DNA of 64,000 nt from Vampirovibrio chlorellavorus (lineage in GTDB: Bacteria > Cyanobacteriota > Vampirovibrionia > Vampirovibrionales > Vampirovibrionaceae). Shown piece by piece: positions 34,937 to 43,261 of this stretch; position 1 is the stretch's first letter, and each line of letters starts with the position of its first letter. The position numbers and the translations under genes are program-made. Under the pieces are notes generated by a model. It worked only from the letters and a program-made list of their open reading frames with translations. It made no database searches and was not told the DNA's origin. The DNA is taken from contig CAIPMU010000007.1 in assembly GCA_903866275.1 (NCBI GenBank), forward strand, positions 1 through 64,000, given 5' to 3'.

Positions 34937-34969
34937 GGGTCAATGTTCCGTTCTCATTCATCATGCTCA

Positions 34970-35140
34970 TTAATCGTTATCGTGCAGCATACGAAACTTG
35001 GAATCTTCCAGATCCTCCAGCTTGCCACTGCGAGAGGCCCACATCATGGCCCCAAAGGCAAGGACAAAGAAAAGAATGCAGATGGCAAACGCGGCCATGT
35101 AACCAGGACCGATACCGCCAGACAGACAAGACGGGCACAT
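34970..35140 (-). CDS. ccoS: cbb3 oxidase assembly protein CcoS
   Basis: A 56-aa protein with one membrane helix (AAFAICILFFVLAFGAMMW) followed by ASRSGKLEDLEDSKFRML and an acidic end (HDND). The W-A-x-RSG-x-x-x-DLE pattern is the CcoS hallmark. CcoS is needed to insert heme and copper into CcoN. ATG 35140 is chosen because it starts 2 bases after the ccoO stop; the frame upstream is open but overlaps ccoO. A Cys pair near the start (CPSC) is unusual for this family. Confidence 0.8.
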   Translation of the reverse strand: MCPSCLSGGIGPGYMAAFAICILFFVLAFGAMMWASRSGKLEDLEDSKFRMLHDND

Positions 35141-35141
35141 A

Positions 35142-36176
35142 CTAGTGTCTTCCACCTCCATAAATGTAAGGGCTGGACGCGTGCAGTTCACTCAGCTTTT
35201 CAATTTCATTGTAGTTGGCGCTCATCGGTTCAGGCTGATCCAATTGGCTATATTGGGTCACTTCCACCTTGGAGGAAGCCTGAGAGCCATCCGTCGGCAA
35301 GGTTTTGAGAAACGCCACCAGATAACCCATTTGCTGTTCGCTCAGCGTACGGCCCCAACGCGGCATACGGGTACCCGCCACACCTTCTTTAACACGCCAG
35401 TACCATAGGGCATCGGTATAAGCGCCGTAGAAGGAACGGGTAAAGTTGGCCGGTTTTTTAATCATGGAGGAACTCATCGGGCCATTACCGCGACCGGTTA
35501 CACCGTGACAGGTCGAGCAGTTCTGCATGTAAATACCACGACCCGAGTTGGCGTTTGCCGAGTTGTCGGGATCGACGTTTTTAGAAACACGCTTCCACTC
35601 ATCACGAAGCTCCTGAGGAGCTTCCAGCCAGGTGATAGGAGTCTTGACGGCCCCTTCTTCCGCACCGGCTTTTTCGTTGATATGCGGCGCGCGACGACGA
35701 GCGTTCAACTCACGCTCACGACCCAGCGTTTGCAAGTAAGCAATCAGGTCGCGCATGTCGTCATCCGACAGATAACTGAAAGACGGCATAACTGAACCGG
35801 GCTTAACCGAACGAGGCTGCATCACGTGCGCCCAATGCCAGGCATCCGGGTACTTGCCACCCACGTTGGACAGATCCGGACCCGTCCGTTCAGTACCCAA
35901 CAGGTGAGGCGTTTCGTTGACGTAGTCACCGGCCTCTACCATTTCGCCCATTTCACGGTCCTGGTAGCGAACAAACTGAGTATGACAATACACACAGCCT
36001 TCTCGCTTGTAGACTTCGCGGCCATGCCGCTCCTGAGCGTTATAGCCGTGGGCCGCCGCCGTGGCAACCGGCTGGAACGTGGTTGCTGGCAGGATCATGG
36101 TTACGAACACAATCGTGAGGAAGATGAGGGCCACAAAGACAGCGGCAATCAGATAGTTGAGGATTCTATGTTGCAT
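35142..36176 (-). CDS. ccoO: CcoO with a fused second cytochrome c domain (CcoO-P)
   Basis: A 344-aa membrane-anchored cytochrome c subunit of cbb3 oxidase. An N-terminal helix (about residues 8-30) is followed by the CcoO domain: REGCVYCHTQFVR with heme C61-H65, then DLSNVGGKYPDAWHWAHV and MPSF. From about residue 205 a second monoheme domain starts (NCSTCHGVTGRGNGP, heme C220-H224; RMPRWG as Met ligand region). In most bacteria the second domain belongs to CcoP, so this looks like a CcoO-CcoP fusion with one fewer heme. It lies between ccoN and ccoS. Confidence 0.9.
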   Translation of the reverse strand: MQHRILNYLIAAVFVALIFLTIVFVTMILPATTFQPVATAAAHGYNAQERHGREVYKREGCVYCHTQFVRYQDREMGEMVEAGDYVNETPHLLGTERTGPDLSNVGGKYPDAWHWAHVMQPRSVKPGSVMPSFSYLSDDDMRDLIAYLQTLGRERELNARRRAPHINEKAGAEEGAVKTPITWLEAPQELRDEWKRVSKNVDPDNSANANSGRGIYMQNCSTCHGVTGRGNGPMSSSMIKKPANFTRSFYGAYTDALWYWRVKEGVAGTRMPRWGRTLSEQQMGYLVAFLKTLPTDGSQASSKVEVTQYSQLDQPEPMSANYNEIEKLSELHASSPYIYGGGRH

Positions 36177-36215
36177 CGTATCGTCTTCTTTCCTTAATAG
36201 TCCTTGTGAGCGCCA

Positions 36216-37622
36216 TTAAACGTAAGCAATACCGGTCGGCGATTCGGGAAGCGCCTCGCCCTCTTTCGAGAAAACCGTTTTGTAGACGTTCAGCATATAC
36301 AACACTTGACCGGCCACCAGCAGTATCCCGGAGAAGAAACGCACCAGGAAGTATGGCTGCATCTCCATGACCCACTGATCATAAGGCAGAGTGAAGTGCC
36401 AGCCGGCAGCCTGAATCAGGCCAGCCATCGTCAGAGAGATCATCATCACAATCCAGCCGATAAAGCTCAGCCAGAAGTGCCAGATCGCCAATGAGCGACT
36501 GTACATTTTGCGCCCGGTGATTTTGGGAATAATGAAGTAGGAGGCCGCAAACACAATAAACGAGAACGTAGCCAGCAACGCCAAATGCGCGTGACCCACC
36601 ACCCAGTTGGAGAAGTGCAGGTACCAGTTGATACTACGAGTCGCCTGGAAAGGACCCTGAATACATGTGAGCAGGTACGCCAAACCCGCCGCCATCGCAA
36701 AGCGCATGGGAATGTGATCCGCCATCAGGTGCCACTTCCCCTTGAGGGTCATAAAGAAGTTGGTTTGCACAGTCAATACAGGAATCAGCAGGAACACACT
36801 GGAAATAACAGCAATGGCCTTCAACCACTCCGGCACCGGAGATTGCAGGATGTGGTGAGTACCTGTCGGCGCGTAAAACATACCAATCGTCCAGAAACCG
36901 ATCATGGACAAGGTGTGGCTGTAGAGCGGGTTGCCGGAAAACCGGGGCAGCAGGTAATACAAGATACCCACACCGCCCACAGTGAACCACATACCGAGAA
37001 TGTTGTGACCATAGAACCAGCCCGCAATGGCATCATTCAAACCCGTGAACTGCACAAAGGCACGGTTACCCACCACATACACAATCGGGAACCAGAACAG
37101 GGCGCCCATGAAGTACCACAGGCTGACATACCATTTTTTCTCGGTGCCCGTGAAAATAGTCGCGTACACGTTAATGCCGACCAAAATCAACGCCAAAAGC
37201 ACCATCCAGTCAAACGGCCCGTTCAACTCGGCATACTCACGCCCCTCGGTGTAGCCGTTCATAATAGACCACACCCCCAGAATCACAGTCAGGTTCCAGG
37301 CAAACAGGGTAATATTACCCAAGCGCTCGCTCCACAGGCTTTTTCGGCCAGAGAGAACCGGCACAATGTAGAACATGCAAGAGACATAGCCCATCGACAA
37401 CCAGCCAATCAGAATGGTGTTGATGTGTGCCGGGCGCAGACGGCCAAAGGCCAACTGGGGAATGCCATGAATAATATCAGGCGAAGACATCAGTAACGCG
37501 GCGACCAACCCAAAAAGCATACCTGCAACCAGATAAAAAATGGCGCAAATCAGGAAATTTCGGCTGGCGCTAAAGGGTTCGTCGCTGAATGCGGCACGCC
37601 AGATATTGGTAAGGGCTTGCAT
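36216..37622 (-). CDS. ccoN: cbb3 cytochrome c oxidase subunit I (CcoN)
   Basis: A 468-aa membrane subunit of C-family heme-copper oxidase, which reduces O2 to water at a heme b3-CuB site. Family features: RPAHINTILIGWLSMG (low-spin heme His, near residue 64), WFYGHNILGMWF, APTGTHHILQSPVPEW (CuB His pair, near 252-267), and SNWVVGHAHLALL (b-heme His ligands, near 341-353). It starts the long respiratory operon, with CCTCCTGGAG upstream of ATG 37622. The oxidase type is known for high O2 affinity. A palindrome lies 100 bases upstream and may be a control site. Confidence 0.95.
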   Translation of the reverse strand: MQALTNIWRAAFSDEPFSASRNFLICAIFYLVAGMLFGLVAALLMSSPDIIHGIPQLAFGRLRPAHINTILIGWLSMGYVSCMFYIVPVLSGRKSLWSERLGNITLFAWNLTVILGVWSIMNGYTEGREYAELNGPFDWMVLLALILVGINVYATIFTGTEKKWYVSLWYFMGALFWFPIVYVVGNRAFVQFTGLNDAIAGWFYGHNILGMWFTVGGVGILYYLLPRFSGNPLYSHTLSMIGFWTIGMFYAPTGTHHILQSPVPEWLKAIAVISSVFLLIPVLTVQTNFFMTLKGKWHLMADHIPMRFAMAAGLAYLLTCIQGPFQATRSINWYLHFSNWVVGHAHLALLATFSFIVFAASYFIIPKITGRKMYSRSLAIWHFWLSFIGWIVMMISLTMAGLIQAAGWHFTLPYDQWVMEMQPYFLVRFFSGILLVAGQVLYMLNVYKTVFSKEGEALPESPTGIAYV

Positions 37623-37721
37623 AAAATCTATTCATCTCCAGGAGGTAGGGAGCTTACGAAGGCTCAAACTGATTACCGTTATTTTTCCACTTATAGTATA
37701 ACCACGAGAAAATAGCGCGAA

Positions 37722-37739
37722 ATATGCGAAAACGCATAT
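37722..37739. promoter_or_regulatory. Perfect inverted repeat upstream of ccoN
   Basis: ATATGCG-AAAA-CGCATAT, a 7-bp perfect palindrome with a 4-base spacer, lies between the divergent ccoN operon and the OppD-like gene. The layout suits a dimeric regulator, but it does not match the FNR site TTGAT-N4-ATCAA. No regulator gene adjoins it. Confidence 0.4.
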
Positions 37740-37869
37740 GAGATTCGGGGAGCGCGCCGCAAATTGTGCAAAACTGCCATGCCAACATAAAACCCGGGGC
37801 TCCAGCCGAGCTATAGATTCCACTATATAATGAAACCGCGTTGTGTGGAATATAGGCTATAATGGCCCT

Positions 37870-38889
37870 ATGTCTGATTTACCCTTACTGAACATTGAGA
37901 ACCTGACGGTGGCCTTTCCCACCGTGGACGGTCCCGCATGCGCCATCAATCACCTTTCCTTGCAGATGCAACCGGGCGAAGTGCTGGGCCTCGTCGGAGA
38001 ATCTGGCTGTGGCAAGAGCATGACCAGCCTGGCCATCCTGCGTCTGGTGCCTCAACCCGGCCAAATCAGCAATGGAACGATTACTTTTAAAAATCAACGA
38101 CTACTGGACATGAGCCCGGAAGAAATCCGCAAGATTCGGGGCTCCCAGATTGCCCTGATTCCGCAAGATCCGCTCACGTCGCTCAATCCGGTTTACACCG
38201 TGGGCGATCAGATTATCGAAGTCCTGCAACTACATCAGGGCCTCCATCGGGAGGCCGCCAAAAAACGGGCCATTGAGCTGCTGGAACTGGTGAGAATCCC
38301 AAACAGCAAAGAGCGCGTGGATGACTATCCCCACCAGTTCTCCGGAGGAATGCGGCAACGCGTGATGATTGCCATGGCCTTGAGCTGCACACCTGCCCTG
38401 CTGATTGCCGATGAGCCCACCACCGCACTGGATGTGACCGTACAAGCCCAGATTCTGCAACTGTTACGGGACATCCGCAAGGAGCACCAGACCGCCATTC
38501 TGCTGATCACCCACGATTTGGGTGTGGTCGCGGAGATGTGCGATGAAGTGGCGGTCATGTACGCAGGACGACTGGTGGAAAAAGCCAGCGTAAACGATTT
38601 ATTCAAGAACCCCAAGCACCCTTACACATGGGGGCTGCTAAATTCGCTGCCCAGCATGAAACGCAGCCGACTGGAACCGATTGAAGGCCAACCGCCTTCA
38701 CTTACAGAAATTCCGGAAGGGTGCAGTTTTGAACCACGTTGCAGCAAGCGCATGCCAGTTTGTAAAACAGCATTTCCCTTGGCCGCCGAAGCAGGACCTA
38801 ACCACCAGGTGTGCTGCTACCTTTATCCGGGGAGTTTCCACCCAGATCAACCCCAGGGCCAAACGCCTCCGGCAACAGCGCCGCAATAG
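37870..38889 (+). CDS. Peptide ABC transporter ATPase, OppD/DppD type
   Basis: A 339-aa ABC ATPase for oligopeptide, dipeptide or nickel import. It has Walker [10 protein letters not shown] near residues 43-51, Q-loop region [17 protein letters not shown] near 101, signature [15 protein letters not shown] near 155, Walker [15 protein letters not shown] near 177 and the C-terminal oligo_HPY tail with the Cys-rich [15 protein letters not shown] (near 281) that binds a Fe-S cluster in some homologues. ATG 37870 lies 7 bases after a TATAAT box, so the mRNA may be leaderless. No permease or binding protein genes adjoin it. Its last 92 bases overlap cdd on the other strand. Confidence 0.92.
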   Translation: MSDLPLLNIENLTVAFPTVDGPACAINHLSLQMQPGEVLGLVGESGCGKSMTSLAILRLVPQPGQISNGTITFKNQRLLDMSPEEIRKIRGSQIALIPQDPLTSLNPVYTVGDQIIEVLQLHQGLHREAAKKRAIELLELVRIPNSKERVDDYPHQFSGGMRQRVMIAMALSCTPALLIADEPTTALDVTVQAQILQLLRDIRKEHQTAILLITHDLGVVAEMCDEVAVMYAGRLVEKASVNDLFKNPKHPYTWGLLNSLPSMKRSRLEPIEGQPPSLTEIPEGCSFEPRCSKRMPVCKTAFPLAAEAGPNHQVCCYLYPGSFHPDQPQGQTPPATAPQ

Positions 38890-39259
38890 TCTGACTTTGC
38901 ACAGCGCCCGTCTCGGCATGGGCAAAAATGACCGGGCAATCCGGGGTGAAAAATTCGGCCAGAAACTGGCGACACGCCCCACACGGGGTAATCGAGCCCT
39001 GCGGACGCTGGCTGGCCCAGACCGCAATGGCCTGAAATGCTCGGTGTCCAATGGAAATCGCCTGCACCATCGCTGAACGCTCGGCACAAAGGGTTAAACC
39101 AAAGCTCACATTTTCCACATTCACCCCGGAAATTATAGTGCCATCGGCACACAACAACGCCGCACCCACCGGAAAATGACTATAGGGCGCATAAGCATAC
39201 CGGGTTGCCTGCTGGGCGGCAGTTAACAGGGCCACTGCTTGTTCCGTGCTCACCGTCAT
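38798..39259 (-). CDS. cdd: Cytidine deaminase
   Basis: A 153-aa zinc enzyme of pyrimidine salvage (cytidine to uridine). Family features: YAPYSHFPVGAALL near 22-35, the catalytic GLTLCAERSAMV (CAE) near 55 and PCGACRQFLAEF (zinc Cys pair) near 91. ATG 39259 (MTVSTEQ) is chosen; the in-frame ATG at 39295 would add 12 residues. The C-terminal ~30 residues go beyond the usual end of the family and are encoded in the 92-base overlap with the convergent ABC gene. Confidence 0.94.
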   Translation of the reverse strand: MTVSTEQAVALLTAAQQATRYAYAPYSHFPVGAALLCADGTIISGVNVENVSFGLTLCAERSAMVQAISIGHRAFQAIAVWASQRPQGSITPCGACRQFLAEFFTPDCPVIFAHAETGAVQSQTIAALLPEAFGPGVDLGGNSPDKGSSTPGG

Positions 39260-39343
39260 GACACGATTTGACTCCCTTGTTTGCATTTTCATCACGCTTT
39301 GGCGGGAACCACATTCAGACCATGCTCTATAAGGAAGCCCTGA

Positions 39344-40624
39344 TTAGTGGCTAGCAATCTGATTCTTTAAAAACTGCGTGGCCCGATCCAACTGAGGATC
39401 CCGCATGCTGTAAAAATCCTGCTCGGTGAAAGACACTTTAATGTCAGGTTCGATGCCTTTTTTATTAATGTCTGTGCCATTGGGCGTCAGATACTTGGAA
39501 ATCGTGATATTGATACCCGCGCCGTTCGACAGATTATTAATCTTCTGCACCAGACCCTTGCCAAAAGATTGACTCCCAATCAGCGTAGCCCGCTTGTTGT
39601 CTTTCAGCGCACCACTAAGAATTTCGCTGGCACTGGCGCTCCCGCCATCGATCAAGACGACCATGGGCCGACGGAAAATCGCACCCGGATGGGCGTCATA
39701 GACGCGACGATCCTTATCCCGGTTTACAATGGAGACAATGTCGCCACTATCCAGAAACATATCGGCAATCTCCACAGCGTTGGTAAGCAAGCCCCCGTAA
39801 TTGCCCCGCAGATCCACAATCAAGGCCTGTTTGTCCTGCACCTTGCGCATGACGTCGTCCATTTCGCCCAGCATGGCTTCACTGATGAAGCTGCTCAGGC
39901 GGACATAGCCAATGCGAGGATCTTTCATGGGCTTGGTAAAAACGGACTTCAGCTTGATCTCATCGCGCTGTATGCGCTTTTTAAGTTGCTGCTGATTGCG
40001 CTTGATGGTGAGGGTTACATAGGTACCGCGCTCGCCACGAATCCGGTCCGCCGCATCCTCCACACTCATCCCGGCCGTTTCATAGGTGTCGATGAAGGTG
40101 ATCACATCCTTGGGCAATAAACCCGCCTTATCGGCCGGGGTACCATCAATCGTGGCCAGCACCATCAACTTGTTGTCCCGCTTGGAGATCTGAATGCCCA
40201 CCCCATAAAGCTTGGAATCAATGCTCATGGTCTGTTCACTCATGTCGCGCGGGCGCAGAAACCGGGTGTACTCATCATTCAAGCTGGCCACCATAGTCCC
40301 AATGGCGACATAGGCGTCCTGAGGGTCTTTCAGCTTGCCCTGAAAACGATAGCGCCACTGACCCCAATTCTGCCCGTTGAACTGTCCGTCCACGTATTCC
40401 TGATTAATGACGTTCCAGGCTTCCTCATACAACGTGTTGGCTTCCGCCTGCGCCGCTGCAGCCTTGGGGTTGGCGCTTTCGGGCTTGCCACAGCCCGACA
40501 GGATACCACCCGACAAAGTGCCGAGCGTGACCAGCGAAAAGGCCATCAAGGTGGAAATTCCTCGCTGCCAAAAAGCAGGAGGAATTTTCCGTGTCTTTAT
40601 TGGGGAACCCGGATTTTGCATCAT
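39344..40624 (-). CDS. S41 family C-terminal processing protease (lipoprotein)
   Basis: A 426-aa CtpA-like serine protease. A signal peptide ends with a lipobox (GGILSGCGKP near residue 45), so the enzyme should be membrane-anchored outside the cytosol. A PDZ domain lies near 130-215 (LYGVGIQISKRDNK...GTPADKAGLLPKD), followed by the tail-specific protease domain with VVLIDGGSASASEILSGAL (catalytic Ser) and SQSFGKGLVQ (catalytic Lys). It trims C-termini of secreted or envelope proteins. A close paralogue without a lipobox lies at 56047. Start ATG 40624 or 40621. Confidence 0.92.
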   Translation of the reverse strand: MMQNPGSPIKTRKIPPAFWQRGISTLMAFSLVTLGTLSGGILSGCGKPESANPKAAAAQAEANTLYEEAWNVINQEYVDGQFNGQNWGQWRYRFQGKLKDPQDAYVAIGTMVASLNDEYTRFLRPRDMSEQTMSIDSKLYGVGIQISKRDNKLMVLATIDGTPADKAGLLPKDVITFIDTYETAGMSVEDAADRIRGERGTYVTLTIKRNQQQLKKRIQRDEIKLKSVFTKPMKDPRIGYVRLSSFISEAMLGEMDDVMRKVQDKQALIVDLRGNYGGLLTNAVEIADMFLDSGDIVSIVNRDKDRRVYDAHPGAIFRRPMVVLIDGGSASASEILSGALKDNKRATLIGSQSFGKGLVQKINNLSNGAGINITISKYLTPNGTDINKKGIEPDIKVSFTEQDFYSMRDPQLDRATQFLKNQIASH

Positions 40625-40654
40625 TTAACGAACCGGTTAGTCCAATCCAAATTT

Positions 40655-41680
40655 TTAATGAGAAAGATCATCAGGCATGGGCATTTTGTTGCCGGTGGTG
40701 TTGGAAAGAATGAACAAGTCGATAATTTCCGACAACTCGTTGGCTTTGCCCTGATAGTACTTGATGTCGGTTTCCAGCTTGCGGATAACCGTCTTGTACT
40801 CTTCGATCTTTTTAATGTTGGCGCGCACGGCATCCAGCATTTCAGATTGAGCAGACTGCGCTTCAGAAAGCACATCTTCCATCGAAATGCCCATGGCTTC
40901 CATGGTCAGGCGAATAATTTGAGCACCAGTCTGCTTGGTCACGCCATCGGGCAGTTCATTCACCAAACGGATCAGGGTTTTCACATTGCCGCTGAACTCG
41001 GTATCCACTTCCTGAGGAGTGGCCTCCTGTGCAAAGTGCTGAGCCGCAGTCAGGGCACTGTGCTGAAACTGGGATGGTTGCGGTTGATGATGACCACGCT
41101 CATACCCGGAATCCGCGCTTAAGCTGGACAAGGGCAGATCGTCATCACCAAAAGAAATCGGTGCTTTGGATAGATCTTTGTAACCAGAAAGGTCAGCCAT
41201 ACTTCCTCCCGAAATGATGCTATTTGACTTGACTTGGGGTACCTTAAACAAAGAGGAAGGGGAGCCGGCCGGATGAAGAGTCTCCGTTTGTACATCCGGA
41301 ACCACACCTCTCATCGATAGTGTATCATCAAATTCCGTTTTTTGGGGTTCCTCCCATTGAATGACATGTTGTGCCTCTTGGTTCTGCCGGGGTTTCCAGT
41401 CCGAAAGAGACTGGCTACCCGCATCTTCAGTCGACCGGGAAGACGCTGAAGCGGGCAACTCATGCCAAGTGGAGCTTTCTACTGCAGACTTTACCGAAGG
41501 AGCCGCCAGAGGTTGTGACTGACCCGCCTTCAAAGGGCTGGTCAACGTGACCGCCTTTTCCACAAAAGAAGCCAGGGCAGCGTCTTGTCCTTGCGATTCT
41601 GCCATTGTTGTATTCAATGCCGCCAACAACATTTGTTTCAACGTTGCGTCGGAACCCGTCACATTCTCAAAATCACTCAT
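40655..41680 (-). CDS. Hypothetical protein with C-terminal coiled coil
   Basis: An unrecognised 341-aa protein. The N-terminal ~50 residues are helical (ATLKQMLLAALNTTMAESQ); about 60-190 is Ser/Gln/Pro-rich and probably disordered. The C-terminal ~110 residues form a helical and coiled-coil region (LVNELPDGVTKQTGAQIIRL, then ANIKKIEEYKTVIRKLETDI) that resembles helical bundles of signalling or methyl-accepting-like proteins, without a definite match. ATG 41680 is chosen; the frame extends 12 codons upstream. The gene precedes the S41 lipoprotease on the same strand, 30 bases apart. Confidence 0.65.
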   Translation of the reverse strand: MSDFENVTGSDATLKQMLLAALNTTMAESQGQDAALASFVEKAVTLTSPLKAGQSQPLAAPSVKSAVESSTWHELPASASSRSTEDAGSQSLSDWKPRQNQEAQHVIQWEEPQKTEFDDTLSMRGVVPDVQTETLHPAGSPSSLFKVPQVKSNSIISGGSMADLSGYKDLSKAPISFGDDDLPLSSLSADSGYERGHHQPQPSQFQHSALTAAQHFAQEATPQEVDTEFSGNVKTLIRLVNELPDGVTKQTGAQIIRLTMEAMGISMEDVLSEAQSAQSEMLDAVRANIKKIEEYKTVIRKLETDIKYYQGKANELSEIIDLFILSNTTGNKMPMPDDLSH

Positions 41681-41892
41681 AAGATTTATTATCCACTCGA
41701 TTACAAATAGTGACAAGACTGCTTTGAAACACAGTGCTCAGCCACACCCCAAAAAAGTACCCCTCCCAAATACAAAAAAGGGGACTGCACTCGCTCAGAC
41801 ACTCCAGGGCCCATCCCACAGCAACAAGGTGTTCCGACTCACGCAAATCAATCCCTCAAGCTCACCGGCGGAAAAACTGTTAGAATAGCTCC

Positions 41893-43110
41893 ATGATGAA
41901 CAATACAACCATGAAAATCATTACCGGGGCCACACTGGTCCACCCCAGTGGGCATCAGAGTGAAGGCGCCCTGCTCATTGAAGGTAATCGCATCCGCAGC
42001 ATCAGCGCAGAAGCCCCAGGCTCACTCCTGCTCAACCAGGAAAACGTGGAAATTATTTCCGGGGCGGGCTGCTATTTAACCCCCGGCCTAATCGAACTGC
42101 ACTTCAACGGCGCATTAGGCTGCAACCTGAACCAGACCACCATTGGGGAAGTGCAAAACCTGTTGCGCCAACTGCCTGCCTTTGGCATCACCAGCGTACT
42201 GTTTACCCTGATTACCAGCCCACTGACCGACACACTTTCCGCCATTCAGACGCTGGAAGAAGTGATCCATCACAAGGCTCCCTTTCAATGTCGCCCCCTG
42301 GGCATTCATCTGGAAGGCCCCTTTATTAATCCGGCCCATAAAGGCACCCATCCGGTTCAGGAAATCCGCCCGATGGATCTGGATGAACTAAACGTCCTGC
42401 TTTCACCGATGACCCGGATGGTCACATTGGCCCCGGAACAAGATACCAGCGGGCAGGCCATTTCCATACTGAAATCGCGTGGCATTCGGGCTTCAATCGG
42501 GCATTCAAACGCCACCTATCAACAAACCTTGCAGGCCATTCAACAAGGGGCCAACAGCGTGACGCACCTGTATAACGCCATGCGCCCCTTTCATCACCGG
42601 GAGCCCGGCATCATCGGCCCCGCCCTGACCCGTGATGAACTGTATGTACAATTTATTGGCGACGGGGTGCATCTGCACCCGGAGACCATTCAGATTATTC
42701 TGAGAAACAAGCGCCCCGGCCATATTTTGCTCACCAGTGATGCCAGCCCGCTGGCCGGATTACCGGAAGGAGTTCACGGCAACTTCTCCTTGCAGGACGT
42801 GCAAGTGAAAGGCAATCAGGTCCTCAATCAGGAAGGCGGACTGGCTGGGAGCAGCAAACTGGTGACCGACTGTCTGAGAAATCTGGTGCGCTGGCAGCTC
42901 GTTCCCTTTTCTCAAGCGATTCAATATGCCACGGCCAATCCGGCTAACTTTTTGGATGAACCCGCCCTGGGCCGTTTAGAGCCCGGTGGCATGGCCGATT
43001 TGGTCCTGTGGAACAAAGAGACTCTCGCCGTGGAAAGCACATTGATTAACGGGCAAATGGTCTACCAGCGATCCGTACACGGTGAGCCTGCCGGGGTGCG
43101 TTCTTACTAA
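41893..43110 (+). CDS. nagA: N-acetylglucosamine-6-phosphate deacetylase
   Basis: A 405-aa metal-dependent amidohydrolase that removes acetate from GlcNAc-6-P, for amino sugar or cell-wall recycling. Seen: LTPGLIELHFNGALGC (metal region) near residues 56-71, HLEGPFINPAHKGTH near 136-150, IGHSNATYQQT near 200, THLYNAM near 221 and LTSDASPLAGLPEG near 275. ATG 41893 or 41896; a TAGAAT box ends 6 bases before the first, so a leaderless mRNA is possible. No nagB or PTS gene adjoins. A dispersed repeat copy follows. Confidence 0.94.
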   Translation: MMNNTTMKIITGATLVHPSGHQSEGALLIEGNRIRSISAEAPGSLLLNQENVEIISGAGCYLTPGLIELHFNGALGCNLNQTTIGEVQNLLRQLPAFGITSVLFTLITSPLTDTLSAIQTLEEVIHHKAPFQCRPLGIHLEGPFINPAHKGTHPVQEIRPMDLDELNVLLSPMTRMVTLAPEQDTSGQAISILKSRGIRASIGHSNATYQQTLQAIQQGANSVTHLYNAMRPFHHREPGIIGPALTRDELYVQFIGDGVHLHPETIQIILRNKRPGHILLTSDASPLAGLPEGVHGNFSLQDVQVKGNQVLNQEGGLAGSSKLVTDCLRNLVRWQLVPFSQAIQYATANPANFLDEPALGRLEPGGMADLVLWNKETLAVESTLINGQMVYQRSVHGEPAGVRSY

Positions 43111-43123
43111 AGCTGTTCGTTCA

Positions 43124-43257
43124 GGCTGATTGTTGTCATTCGGCTTTCCCCTAACAACCCCCATTGGGGAAACTGTTTTCCCCAAACCCCGCCAAGCGTG
43201 GGTTGCTTTAGTGTGACAGTGGCACCTTTTTAGAGAAAGGGCGAGCTTGTTTTTTGT
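43124..43257 (-). repeat. Dispersed hairpin-rich repeat, copy 3 (shorter)
   Basis: The reverse complement carries the same blocks as copies 1 and 2: an A-rich start, GCAACCCACGCTTGGCGGGG, TTTGGGGAAAACAGTTTCCCC, AATGGGGG and the end GACAACAATCAGCC. The central part is very close to copy 2. Hairpin 1 is degraded and the third is replaced by AGGGGAAAGCC. It fills the gap between the convergent nagA and queC genes. Confidence 0.7.
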
Positions 43258-43261
43258 CATT

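Noticed and set aside
34960-35000. Sigma-28-like promoter inside ccoS (CCAAGTTT...CACGATAA on the minus strand)
   Set aside because: Spacing is 9 bases rather than 11, and the match lies within a coding gene.
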